A DNA stretch of 26,061 nucleotides from Candidatus Zhuqueibacterota bacterium 4484_188 (lineage in GTDB: Bacteria > Calditrichota > Calditrichia > RBG-13-44-9), in contig MVCZ01000001.1 in assembly GCA_002049825.1 (NCBI GenBank), positions 1 to 26,061 of the forward strand, read 5' to 3'. Below, piece after piece: positions 16,592-24,159 of the stretch. The stretch's first letter is position 1; the number at the start of each line of letters is the position of its first letter. The position numbers and the translations under genes were made by a program. The notes beneath the pieces are model-generated. The model had not been told where the DNA came from and made no database searches. It saw only the letters and a list, made by a program, of their open reading frames with translations.

Positions 16592-19240
16592 TTACAAATC
16601 CAGGCGGAGGCCGAAAAGCACTTTCCGCGGTTCGGAATAGAATTCCGGGCGTTGCAGCCACTCTCCCAAGGTGTTGACATGAGCGTTTCGTTCCCCGGTG
16701 TAATGGCTGACCAAGGAATACCCAGCGCGACCGGTATCCTGGTACACATCCAGTTCATTGCGCCGGTCGAACAGATTATACACTTTCAGGAAGAGTTCAA
16801 ACCGTTGTCCCCAGAGCGGGAGAATTTTTGACAGGCGTAAATCCACGTTGTAATTAAACGGTTTGCGTCCGCTGTTTTCGAAAGTCGTTTCCAGACTCTG
16901 GATGGCCGGGGTATAAGGCAAACCGCTCTGGAACTGCCCGATTATTCCGGCAGTCAGAATTTTGGGATGACTGTAGGAAAGCGATAAATTGACAGTATGG
17001 GTTTGATCCCAGTTTAAAGGGACAACCTGGATATTGCTTTTCTTGGGCGGTTCGGATTGTTGGTTGTAAAATTCCTGATTGGGATCGGAAGCATTGCCCT
17101 CCGCTACCTGGAAGGTGTAATCGAAAGAAACGGTCACGTGGTCCGACGCTGTAGGTCGTTTATTGAGCGAGAAGGTGATCCCGCGAATATTTCCGTAATC
17201 GCGGTTCTCATAACGGGCATAGCGGTCGCCGCCGCCGGCATTGTATATTTTGGTACCTAACAGATTCCGCGCGTCTTTGTAAAAACCGGTTACGTCAATC
17301 CCCACCTGTGGGAAAATTACCTGCTGAATGCCGAATTCGTAAATGATGGTTGTTTGCGGTTTCAAATCGGCATTGCCCAACAAAGTACTCAGTCCGCCAG
17401 GATTGACCGCAAAACGGGGATTTTGGTAGAGAAACTCATAAGGCGGTATCTGGAAAAAATGTCCGTAGGAAGTGTGGATGACCCCGGCTGAGGAAATTGG
17501 AAATGCCAGACCGATGCGCGGGCTGAACTGATGTTTTACCGAAGCTTGGTTAAAAGCGCTGTCGGGATCGTTCAGAAAGCGGGGCACCACACCGCGGGAA
17601 TCGAAGTAATCGTAGCGCAAACCGATGTTAACGGTCATGTTATTTAACTCAATTTTGTCCTGCAGGTAAGCAGACGCCTCCACCGCATTGTGATGATATT
17701 TACCGCTGTTTAAAAAAGAAAATGTCGAGAAAATACCTCCGTTAGGAATCCCGTGGTAATTTGCCTCAAAATTATTTTCTTCAATCCGGGTGTGCTTGAT
17801 TTCAATTCCGGATTTTAATTGATGGATTTTGCTCACTTGCGAGGTAATGTCGAATTTCCCATTGTTCACTGTGGAGGATCGATTCTCATGAATCATGTTG
17901 CTGCCACCGGTTAAAAAACTAAAAGCATCCTCACGGGTCATCAATAGTTCCGGGTTCACATACCGGGGATCATTGGGGTCTTCGTACAAATAGGATTTAA
18001 ACTGGTAGTCGAAATGCGACAGCTTGAGGGTATAAAACGTCCTGGGCGACAGAGTGTGATTCAGGTTCAACATATTGCTGATGCCGTAGTTATAATTGGT
18101 TTTATCACCGTCCGGGTTCAGGTGGAAAAGATGGTTGTAAAACCGCCTGGAAAAATTGTTCCCCAACAGGCTGTAACTGAGCTTTGCGGTATTAGAAAGC
18201 TTGAAGACCAATTTCAGGTTTCCGTAATACTCCCGGCTGAAATTCATGGGCACCGGTTGATTATCGCCGGTCTGTTCGATATAGACACCATCCTGTTCAA
18301 AATGTGCTGAATCCGAAGGATTGTATCTGCGCACGCCGTAGAGCCAGCCGTCGTTATAAAAGTTGCGCAGGGAGAGATAATAACCCACCCCTTTTTTTAT
18401 AAGAGGCAGCGGGCCGGTAATATAAAACTGAAGATTATAAATATCTACCGGTTTTACGGTGTTTATATTAAAGAATAAAGAAGATTGGGAACTCAGGTAA
18501 TCCCCGGAATAAACCGTTAGCCCAGTTCTGGTCTGATCTTCCGGGTCTTTGGTCACAACTTCCACAATGCCGGACATTACCTGCCCATATTCCGCATTGA
18601 AGGTACCACTGATTACTTTCAGTTCCTGAATGTTATTCTGGTCGATATCGATGGCTTTTTTTCCCGAAAATGGATCGGTCACCGAAACGCCATCCACCAG
18701 GTAAGCGATTTCGCTGGAGCGTCCGCCGCGGATGTGCAGCTCACCGTTTTTATCTGCCACCACCCCGGCTTGCAAAACCAGCAGGTCCTGCAGGTTCTCC
18801 ACCGGGATATTTTCAATTTCGTCCGACGAAACCGAAGATGCGGTTGCGGTAAGGTCTTTCTGAATAATCGGGCGTTCAGCTTCCACGGTAATGATTTCTC
18901 CCAGCTCCAGCGAAGCCGGTTGCAGGTGGAAATCCACCCGGGTGCTGCGGTCAGCTTGAACGGCGACTTGTGTCATCCGCACATCCTGGTAACCCAACAT
19001 GCTGGCGGTAAGGATGTAGGTGCCTGGCGGAAGATTCAGGATTAAAAAATCGCCATCGACATCGGAAGCCGCACCAAGATTCGTGCCTTCGATAATCACA
19101 TTGGCACCGGGCAGTGGTTCACCCGAAGAAGAATCAGTTATCTTACCGGCTATCTTTCCGGTCTGACCGGCAAATACCCATCCCGAGCAGAGGAAAACAA
19201 TGAGAAAAAGTATGTCAAAAAATCTGAGACTATTTTTCAT
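16592..19240 (-). CDS. TonB-dependent outer-membrane receptor with carboxypeptidase-regulatory-like domain (module A)
   Basis: The protein has 882 residues. Residues 1-25 form the signal peptide (FDILFLIVFLCSGWVFAG). The regulatory-like domain is at about 27-112 (GKIAGKITDSSSGEPLPGAN, GTNLGAASDVDGDFLIL, MLGYQDV) and the plug at about 114-230 (EIITVEAERPIIQ, IPVENLQDLLVLQAGVV, IRGGRSSEIAYLVDGVSV, IQELKVISGTFNAEYGQVMSG). The remainder is the barrel, with GLPYTPAIQ near the end and FGLRLDL at the C-terminus. It has the same length and plan as the receptor at 7422-10082, so the pair reflects a duplication followed by divergence. The ATG at 19240 has no clear ribosome-binding site, and 97 bases separate it from the CBM9-like gene upstream. 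No SusD follows. Glycan import is inferred from context. Confidence 0.92.
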   Translation of the reverse strand: MKNSLRFFDILFLIVFLCSGWVFAGQTGKIAGKITDSSSGEPLPGANVIIEGTNLGAASDVDGDFLILNLPPGTYILTASMLGYQDVRMTQVAVQADRSTRVDFHLQPASLELGEIITVEAERPIIQKDLTATASSVSSDEIENIPVENLQDLLVLQAGVVADKNGELHIRGGRSSEIAYLVDGVSVTDPFSGKKAIDIDQNNIQELKVISGTFNAEYGQVMSGIVEVVTKDPEDQTRTGLTVYSGDYLSSQSSLFFNINTVKPVDIYNLQFYITGPLPLIKKGVGYYLSLRNFYNDGWLYGVRRYNPSDSAHFEQDGVYIEQTGDNQPVPMNFSREYYGNLKLVFKLSNTAKLSYSLLGNNFSRRFYNHLFHLNPDGDKTNYNYGISNMLNLNHTLSPRTFYTLKLSHFDYQFKSYLYEDPNDPRYVNPELLMTREDAFSFLTGGSNMIHENRSSTVNNGKFDITSQVSKIHQLKSGIEIKHTRIEENNFEANYHGIPNGGIFSTFSFLNSGKYHHNAVEASAYLQDKIELNNMTVNIGLRYDYFDSRGVVPRFLNDPDSAFNQASVKHQFSPRIGLAFPISSAGVIHTSYGHFFQIPPYEFLYQNPRFAVNPGGLSTLLGNADLKPQTTIIYEFGIQQVIFPQVGIDVTGFYKDARNLLGTKIYNAGGGDRYARYENRDYGNIRGITFSLNKRPTASDHVTVSFDYTFQVAEGNASDPNQEFYNQQSEPPKKSNIQVVPLNWDQTHTVNLSLSYSHPKILTAGIIGQFQSGLPYTPAIQSLETTFENSGRKPFNYNVDLRLSKILPLWGQRFELFLKVYNLFDRRNELDVYQDTGRAGYSLVSHYTGERNAHVNTLGEWLQRPEFYSEPRKVLFGLRLDL

Positions 19241-19337
19241 GAATTTTCAGTGCACAACACTTATTTGGAAATTATAATGAAGGAGGACATCTTTAGAAAA
19301 TATCCCCCTTGAACAGAACTAACCTCATGACCGGTTC

Positions 19338-21107
19338 TTACCGCATCAGCATCATTTTCCTGGTTTTGCTGAAATTGGGAGTGGTCATTTTGTAGAAATA
19401 TAACCCACTGGCAACCTGGTTACCATGCTTATCCATTCCGTTCCAGGTGATGGTATGGCTGCCGGCCTGTTGTTTCCCATCGAAGAGCGTCGCAATTTTG
19501 CTACCCAAAATATTGTAAATTTCAATCGTGACCGGAGATACGGTTGGTAACGCATACTGAATAGAAGTAGTCGGGTTGAATGGATTTGGGTAGTTTTGCG
19601 CCAGCTCGAAATGATCGATAACGCCGGCGTTGTTCCCGGAGCCGATATCGGTCGTTTGGCTGGAAAGCACCACCTCGCGATACATGTAGTATTTTTCGAA
19701 GTTCAGGTCCGCCCATTGTGTTCCCCACCATTGCGGGGCATAATCTGAGACATGCAGCTGGAATGTGTCTGCAGAACTATAATCAAGATCCCAGATCACC
19801 GCGCTGAGCTTCACCGTGTCGCCATTGCTGTAACCGAACATATCGGTGTGGACCAACACTTCCAGCGAATAACCGGCATCTGGACCGCCGGTTTCGGTAT
19901 GCGTCACGGTTCCTGGTGGTTCGTAAGACGCACCTTCTGCCCCGCCAGTGGGTACATTACTATTTAACTGGAATTCAGCACCGGCGCCAACCGTATTGCC
20001 AAAATACATATTTTTTATTTCCATCCGATCTCCCGGACCCGGTATCACTCCTTTTAAAGTCATCCAGAGGAACAGACCGTCGGCTTCCCATCCCGGAGAC
20101 CACTCACAAACCGAAGAATCGTTGGACGTAACACCGATATAGAGATCGGTTCCATTATGGGCAAATTTAACTGTGGCAACACTTTGGTCGGTGTATTCAT
20201 TCAGTGTGTCTCCCCACTGCATGTAAAATCCGCCGGAACTGGTAGTCGAATTCTTATAAATCTGGACATAATCCGCATCGCTCCAGAAACTTTCGTTTAA
20301 TTGCCCATCGAGGGTGAAAGCCTCAGTTGTTTTAATGGCAATTTTGGTGGGCGGATCAGCCAGCCGTAAAATGCGCATATCGGGTCCCCATTCGCTGCCC
20401 CACCAGGCTTTGTAGTAGGCACCAACCGCTCCCCAGGGATCCATATTATCCACATATCCGTCGGGGTCGAAAATATTCATCAGCACCGGAATATCGGTGT
20501 CATTTTCGGTGTAGCCCAAATGATCCAGGTGAATGACCATTTCTGCTGTGTAGCCGGAATCCACTTGGGAAGTATCGTTCACAATGGTGGCAGGGTGTTT
20601 CCAGGCGGCTCCCTGACCGGACCCCGGGTACAGTGCCGGTTCTTCATAATGAATATCGGGATTCACTCCAGAGAGATTAAAATAGAGCTTATACTCCACA
20701 TCAATACCATTGGCGTCCTTGATCTTCATGAACAGCCCATCGCCTTCCCAGCTCGAACCAAATTTACCTACCGATTGGTCATCAGACTGCAATGAGATAT
20801 AGAGATCCATTCCATAATGCAGAATCCGGACAATCGTAGTGGTTGTGTCGGTGTAAGTTGGTTTTACTTCGATTCCCTGAGTCACATCATATTCCACATC
20901 ACCAGGCTTGAAATTCGCCCGATACACCAGGTGGTCGAAACGCCGCTGCCAATCGGTTTCGGTGAGTGCACCATCAATGGTAATGGGATTTTCCGCTGAC
21001 TGGATTTGCAGTAACGGGGAGTCAACATGGCTGTTGCCGCTGATTCCATTACCAGTAAATGTCAGCACCAATACTATTGCTGCCATTACAGTAATTAGTT
21101 GCTTCAT
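19338..21107 (-). CDS. Secreted protein with two CBM9-like domains and C-terminal T9SS type A sorting domain (module A)
   Basis: The protein has 589 residues. A signal peptide spans about 1-24. Two CBM9-like domains are internal duplicates. Domain 1 (about 37-245) has PITIDGALTETDW, DLYISLQSDDQSV, SWEGDGLFMKI and DSGYTAEMVIHLDHLGY. Domain 2 (about 255-470) has FTLDGQLNESFW, DLYIGVTSNDSSV, WEADGLFLWM and DAGYSLEVLVHTDMFGY. Residues 500-589 are a type A sorting domain: FELAQNYPNPFNPTTSIQYA, IYNILGSKIATL, SGLYFY and KMMLMR. The ATG follows AAAGGAGG with ideal spacing, the strongest ribosome-binding site in the window. It lies 37 bases after the lacI gene with no terminator between them, so the operator in front of lacI should control it too. 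CBM9 domains bind reducing ends or chains of polysaccharides; a surface glycan-capture role is likely. Confidence 0.83.
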   Translation of the reverse strand: MKQLITVMAAIVLVLTFTGNGISGNSHVDSPLLQIQSAENPITIDGALTETDWQRRFDHLVYRANFKPGDVEYDVTQGIEVKPTYTDTTTTIVRILHYGMDLYISLQSDDQSVGKFGSSWEGDGLFMKIKDANGIDVEYKLYFNLSGVNPDIHYEEPALYPGSGQGAAWKHPATIVNDTSQVDSGYTAEMVIHLDHLGYTENDTDIPVLMNIFDPDGYVDNMDPWGAVGAYYKAWWGSEWGPDMRILRLADPPTKIAIKTTEAFTLDGQLNESFWSDADYVQIYKNSTTSSGGFYMQWGDTLNEYTDQSVATVKFAHNGTDLYIGVTSNDSSVCEWSPGWEADGLFLWMTLKGVIPGPGDRMEIKNMYFGNTVGAGAEFQLNSNVPTGGAEGASYEPPGTVTHTETGGPDAGYSLEVLVHTDMFGYSNGDTVKLSAVIWDLDYSSADTFQLHVSDYAPQWWGTQWADLNFEKYYMYREVVLSSQTTDIGSGNNAGVIDHFELAQNYPNPFNPTTSIQYALPTVSPVTIEIYNILGSKIATLFDGKQQAGSHTITWNGMDKHGNQVASGLYFYKMTTPNFSKTRKMMLMR

Positions 21108-21113
21108 GACTAA

Positions 21114-21123
21114 GTCCTCCTTT
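21114..21123 (-). promoter_or_regulatory. Strong Shine-Dalgarno site of the module A CBM9-like gene
   Basis: On the minus strand the sequence is AAAGGAGGAC, with eight bases between the GG core and the ATG at 21107. Most other starts in the window have weak or no such site, so this gene is probably translated at a high rate, as suits an abundant surface protein. Confidence 0.75.
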
Positions 21124-21144
21124 TAATGAATTAGGTGAAATGAA

Positions 21145-22182
21145 TTAGAAAAAATTGTGCTGACTGTTGTTATTATCACACCCGCATGATCGTCCGATCA
21201 TCAGACCGGTAGTTAAATCTTCGCGATACGGTTTTTTGAATGTCTCTGGGTCCTCGATCATTTTAAACAGATAACGAATAGCTTTGCTTCCCAATTCAAA
21301 AATCGGTACATGCATGGTGGTGAGCCGGGGAGTGAGCAGTTTGCTCAGGTAAATATCGTCAAAGCCCACCACAGCCACATCATGAGGGATACTCAGATTA
21401 ACTTCACGCGCCGCCTGGTAAATCCCAACAGCCATCATATCGTTAGCAGCAAAAATTGCTTCGGGTTTTTCTTTCTGACTCATCAGTCGCCCAAAACCGT
21501 AATAACCGGATTGGGCGGTAAAGCTCCCCTGTACAATCAGATTTTCTTTCAACGGAATACTATACTGGGCCAAGGCATCGCGAAATCCGCGATACCGTTC
21601 GGCGGCATCCCAGTTGCCTTCCGGGCCAAGAATCATGCCAATGTTTTTATACCCATGTTTTTGAATCAGGTGTTCTACTATCGTGAAAGCGCCCTGATAA
21701 TTATCAATATTAAAACTCACTACGTTCTCTATGTTCCGACTGATATTCATCAAAACAACCGGTCGTTTGCTGTTACGAATAAGTTCAGCAACCTCGTTTT
21801 GAAGCTGCGGAACCATCAGGATCATGCCATCCACCCTTCCACTTCCCATAAATTCGACCAGTGTTTCGATAATATCACGGCGACTGTGAGAACTGGAAAT
21901 CATCACGTATTTGTTAGCACGATATGCTTCTTCATCCACCCCATGAATAATATCCATAAAGAATTCATCATTGAGTTCAGGTAAAATGACACCGATTGTA
22001 TCCGTTTTTCTTTTGGACAACCCCCGGGCAAAGGGATGCGGTCTATAATGGTATTCCCGGGCTAATTCCTGAATCCGGCGGCGCGTTTCTGGTTTCACCG
22101 ACCCACTGGAATTCAGTGCCCGCGAGACAGTGGCGATAGAGACACCGGCTTTTTTGGCTATTTCATTGATATTAATTTTCAT
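21145..22182 (-). CDS. LacI/GalR-family transcriptional repressor
   Basis: The protein has 345 residues, the usual length. The N-terminal helix-turn-helix reads INEIAKKAGVSIATVSRALN (5-24), followed by KPETRRRIQELAREYHYRPH and the hinge helix FARGLSKRK (51-59), whose Leu would enter the central CG step of the operator. The rest is a periplasmic-binding-like effector domain (IGVILPELNDEFF, GRVDGMILM, FAANDMMAVG, VGFDDIYLSKLLTPRLTT). The C-terminus has GRSCGC. The ATG follows an AT-rich leader with no clear ribosome-binding site. Family operators are near-palindromes centred on CG; sites of just that kind lie in its own leader and in front of the ABC importer, so it most likely represses both and is released by an imported sugar. 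The sugar is not evident. It leads into the module A genes. Confidence 0.93.
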   Translation of the reverse strand: MKININEIAKKAGVSIATVSRALNSSGSVKPETRRRIQELAREYHYRPHPFARGLSKRKTDTIGVILPELNDEFFMDIIHGVDEEAYRANKYVMISSSHSRRDIIETLVEFMGSGRVDGMILMVPQLQNEVAELIRNSKRPVVLMNISRNIENVVSFNIDNYQGAFTIVEHLIQKHGYKNIGMILGPEGNWDAAERYRGFRDALAQYSIPLKENLIVQGSFTAQSGYYGFGRLMSQKEKPEAIFAANDMMAVGIYQAAREVNLSIPHDVAVVGFDDIYLSKLLTPRLTTMHVPIFELGSKAIRYLFKMIEDPETFKKPYREDLTTGLMIGRSCGCDNNNSQHNFF

Positions 22183-22196
22183 TTAAAAATTATTTT

Positions 22197-22210
22197 TGTA
22201 AACGTTTTAT
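22197..22210 (-). promoter_or_regulatory. Weak second LacI-type half-site in the lacI leader
   Basis: The plus strand reads TGTAAACGTTTTAT. The left half and the CG centre match the operators at 22253 and 25486; the right half is degenerate. It lies 56 bases (centre to centre) from the better site and 14 bases before the lacI start codon, so it could be an auxiliary site for looping or a roadblock. Confidence 0.4.
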
Positions 22211-22252
22211 CTTCATTTAGACAATATATTCAAGCAATTATTAAGCTATTAA

Positions 22253-22266
22253 TGTAAACGCTTCCA
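22253..22266 (-). promoter_or_regulatory. LacI-family operator in front of lacI and module A
   Basis: The plus strand reads TGTAAACGCTTCCA, one base different from the operator before the ABC importer (TGTAAACGCTTACA). It starts about 10 bases downstream of the -10 box at 22282-22277, just past the expected initiation point, a classic repressor position. This implies autoregulation and co-regulation of the importer and the receptor module. Confidence 0.75.
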
Positions 22267-22276
22267 TTTTGAAATA

Positions 22277-22305
22277 AATATATGCTGCTAAAATCTTTTT
22301 GTCAA
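22277..22305 (-). promoter_or_regulatory. Sigma70-like promoter of lacI and module A
   Basis: On the minus strand TTGACA (22305-22300) and TATATT (22282-22277) are separated by exactly 17 bases, close to the consensus. The expected start of transcription, near 22270, leaves a leader of roughly 90 bases. The operator at 22266-22253 directly follows. Confidence 0.75.
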
Positions 22306-22447
22306 GAACTTTTTTGCGATTTTTCATTTTTTTGAATTCGATTGTTGATGTGGGTATTTCACCCTATTCCTTAAACACACAAGACATTTAATATCTCTGC
22401 CGGGAAGGGAAAAGCCATTTCTCTGATTTGCACCGGAAGTAAAACAC

Positions 22448-23260
22448 TCATCCTTTTACGCTGCCCATCATTATGCCTCTGATGTAATATTTCTGCAGAG
22501 CCAAAAATACAATTACTACCGGTAGAATTGTAATCACCGATCCCGCCATCATCAGTTCAGGGTCTTTGGTGTGCTCTCCCATCAGATTTGCCAACGCCAC
22601 CGGCAGGGTGTACATGGAATTATCGGTTAACGCAATAAGTGGCCAGAGGAAATCGTTCCAGGTGCTCATAAAAGTGAAGATGGCCAATGTGACCAGGATG
22701 GGCAGGCAGAGCGGTAAAATGATACGCCGGTAAATCTGAAAATCCGAGGCACCATCAATGCGCGCCGCTTCAATCAGGCTGTCGGGAATGGAAAGGGCGT
22801 ACTGCCGAATCAGGAAAATCCCAAATATATTTGCCATTCCAGGAATAATAATCGCCAGGTAAGTATTTATCAGTCCCAGGGATTTCAGCATCAAAAACAG
22901 CGGCAACATAGTCACCTGGGCTGGAATAATCATTGAACTTAATAACAGGTTAAACAGAAAATTTTTTCCCCTGAAGCGATATTTAGCAAAGGCGTATCCC
23001 GCCATGGAATTAAAGAACAGCGAGATGAGAGTGACCAATGTAGACAATAAAAAACTGTTCAGGAAATTTCTACCGATGGAAAGATGGGAAAAGAGGTGCT
23101 GAAATTGCACCAGGGTCACCTGGTCGGGGAAAAATCGTGGCGGAAATACGCTGGCATGGCCATCCTGCATGAATGCGGCAGACAACATCCAAATGAAAGG
23201 TATAAGGGTGAATAAACCCCCAATTAGTAAAAGAATATGCATTAGCCATTTTTTAGTCAT
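22448..23260 (-). CDS. CUT1-type sugar ABC transporter permease (MalG/LacG-like)
   Basis: The protein has 270 residues with six predicted membrane segments, beginning MHILLLIGGLFTLIPFIWML. The coupling-helix EAA motif, SLIEAARIDGASDFQIYRRI (161-180), marks a binding-protein-dependent permease of the MalG type, and the C-terminus KYYIRGIMMGSVKG is typical for it. Its start overlaps the end of the MalF-like gene by eight bases. It is the last gene of the importer operon. No ATP-binding subunit is present in the window, so a shared MsmX/UgpC-type ATPase encoded elsewhere is probably used. The protein sits in the inner membrane and would import oligosaccharides released in the periplasm. Confidence 0.95.
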   Translation of the reverse strand: MTKKWLMHILLLIGGLFTLIPFIWMLSAAFMQDGHASVFPPRFFPDQVTLVQFQHLFSHLSIGRNFLNSFLLSTLVTLISLFFNSMAGYAFAKYRFRGKNFLFNLLLSSMIIPAQVTMLPLFLMLKSLGLINTYLAIIIPGMANIFGIFLIRQYALSIPDSLIEAARIDGASDFQIYRRIILPLCLPILVTLAIFTFMSTWNDFLWPLIALTDNSMYTLPVALANLMGEHTKDPELMMAGSVITILPVVIVFLALQKYYIRGIMMGSVKG

Positions 23261-24131
23261 CGGTTCCTCTCTGCACCTTTAATTGAATAAGGGTTCCGAT
23301 AAATATTATGACGAATAAGACAAAGGCAATTGAAGCCGAATATCCCATATTCCACCAGCGAAATCCCGCGCGGTACATGTATTGGACAACGCTGAGGGTG
23401 CTGTTTAACGGTCCCCCCTGGGTCATGATATAGGGCTCGGCGAATAATTGGAAAAACCCAATGACCGTGATGATGCTGACAAAAAGCGTAGTGGGAGCCA
23501 GCATAGGCAAGGTGATCGCCCGGAATTGCTGCCACCGGGTTGCCCCTTCAATGACCGCGGCTTCATACAGATATTCAGGGATATTCTGCAAACCGGCGAT
23601 GAAAATGATCATGTTGTAGCCGAAATTTTTCCAAACCGACATGAGGATAATTGCCGGCATTGCCCAGTGGGGATCGCCCAGCCAGTCAATGGGGCGAATT
23701 CCAATAAAGCCAAGCAAATAATTCAGCACTCCAAACCGGGGGTGGTAAATAAAACGCCAGACAATGGCTACCGCTACCAGGGTGGTGACCACTGGTAAAA
23801 AATAGATCAGCCGAAACAGGCTTTTCAATCGCACCAGTTTTGAATTCAACACCAGAGCAGCCGAGAGGGAAATAGCTACCGATAGCGGACCGGCAACCAA
23901 AACAAAATAAAAGGTATTTTTGAGCGCTTTCCAGAAAAGCGGGTCTTTCAGTAAACTGAAGTAATTATGAAACCCGATAAAACGGGAATTGGCCCAATTT
24001 CCCAGGGCGTAGATATCAAAATCGGTAAAGCTGATGACCAGCGCAGCGAGAACCGGCACAAAAAAGAAGACAAAGATTGCGCTCAAAGCCGGTGTCAGAA
24101 AAAAATACGCAGCGGAAGTACGGGGTTTCAT
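23253..24131 (-). CDS. CUT1-type sugar ABC transporter permease (MalF/LacF-like)
   Basis: The protein has 292 residues and six membrane segments; the N-terminus reads AAYFFLTPALSAIFVFFFVP, the usual opening of this family. The EAA motif is at 190-210 (EAAVIEGATRWQQFRAITLP). A periplasmic loop with SRFIGFHNYFSLLKDPLFWK precedes segment 2, as in other sugar permeases. It begins 28 bases after the binding-protein gene and overlaps the MalG-like gene, so the three form one operon and one transporter. The substrate is an oligosaccharide by family and context. Confidence 0.95.
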   Translation of the reverse strand: MKPRTSAAYFFLTPALSAIFVFFFVPVLAALVISFTDFDIYALGNWANSRFIGFHNYFSLLKDPLFWKALKNTFYFVLVAGPLSVAISLSAALVLNSKLVRLKSLFRLIYFLPVVTTLVAVAIVWRFIYHPRFGVLNYLLGFIGIRPIDWLGDPHWAMPAIILMSVWKNFGYNMIIFIAGLQNIPEYLYEAAVIEGATRWQQFRAITLPMLAPTTLFVSIITVIGFFQLFAEPYIMTQGGPLNSTLSVVQYMYRAGFRWWNMGYSASIAFVLFVIIFIGTLIQLKVQRGTDD

Positions 24132-24159
24132 TTTCGGATATTCCTCTCAGGAAACCGGG

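Noticed and set aside
2830..19240. SusD-like lipoprotein expected after each TonB receptor
   Set aside because: The genes after both receptors are over 1000 residues, have no TPR-like helical SusD pattern and no lipobox; the N-terminal region is beta-rich with Fn3-like and FlgD-like parts.
21310..21984. Open plus-strand frame of 224 codons
   Set aside because: It is antisense to the lacI-family gene, which matches its family along its full length.
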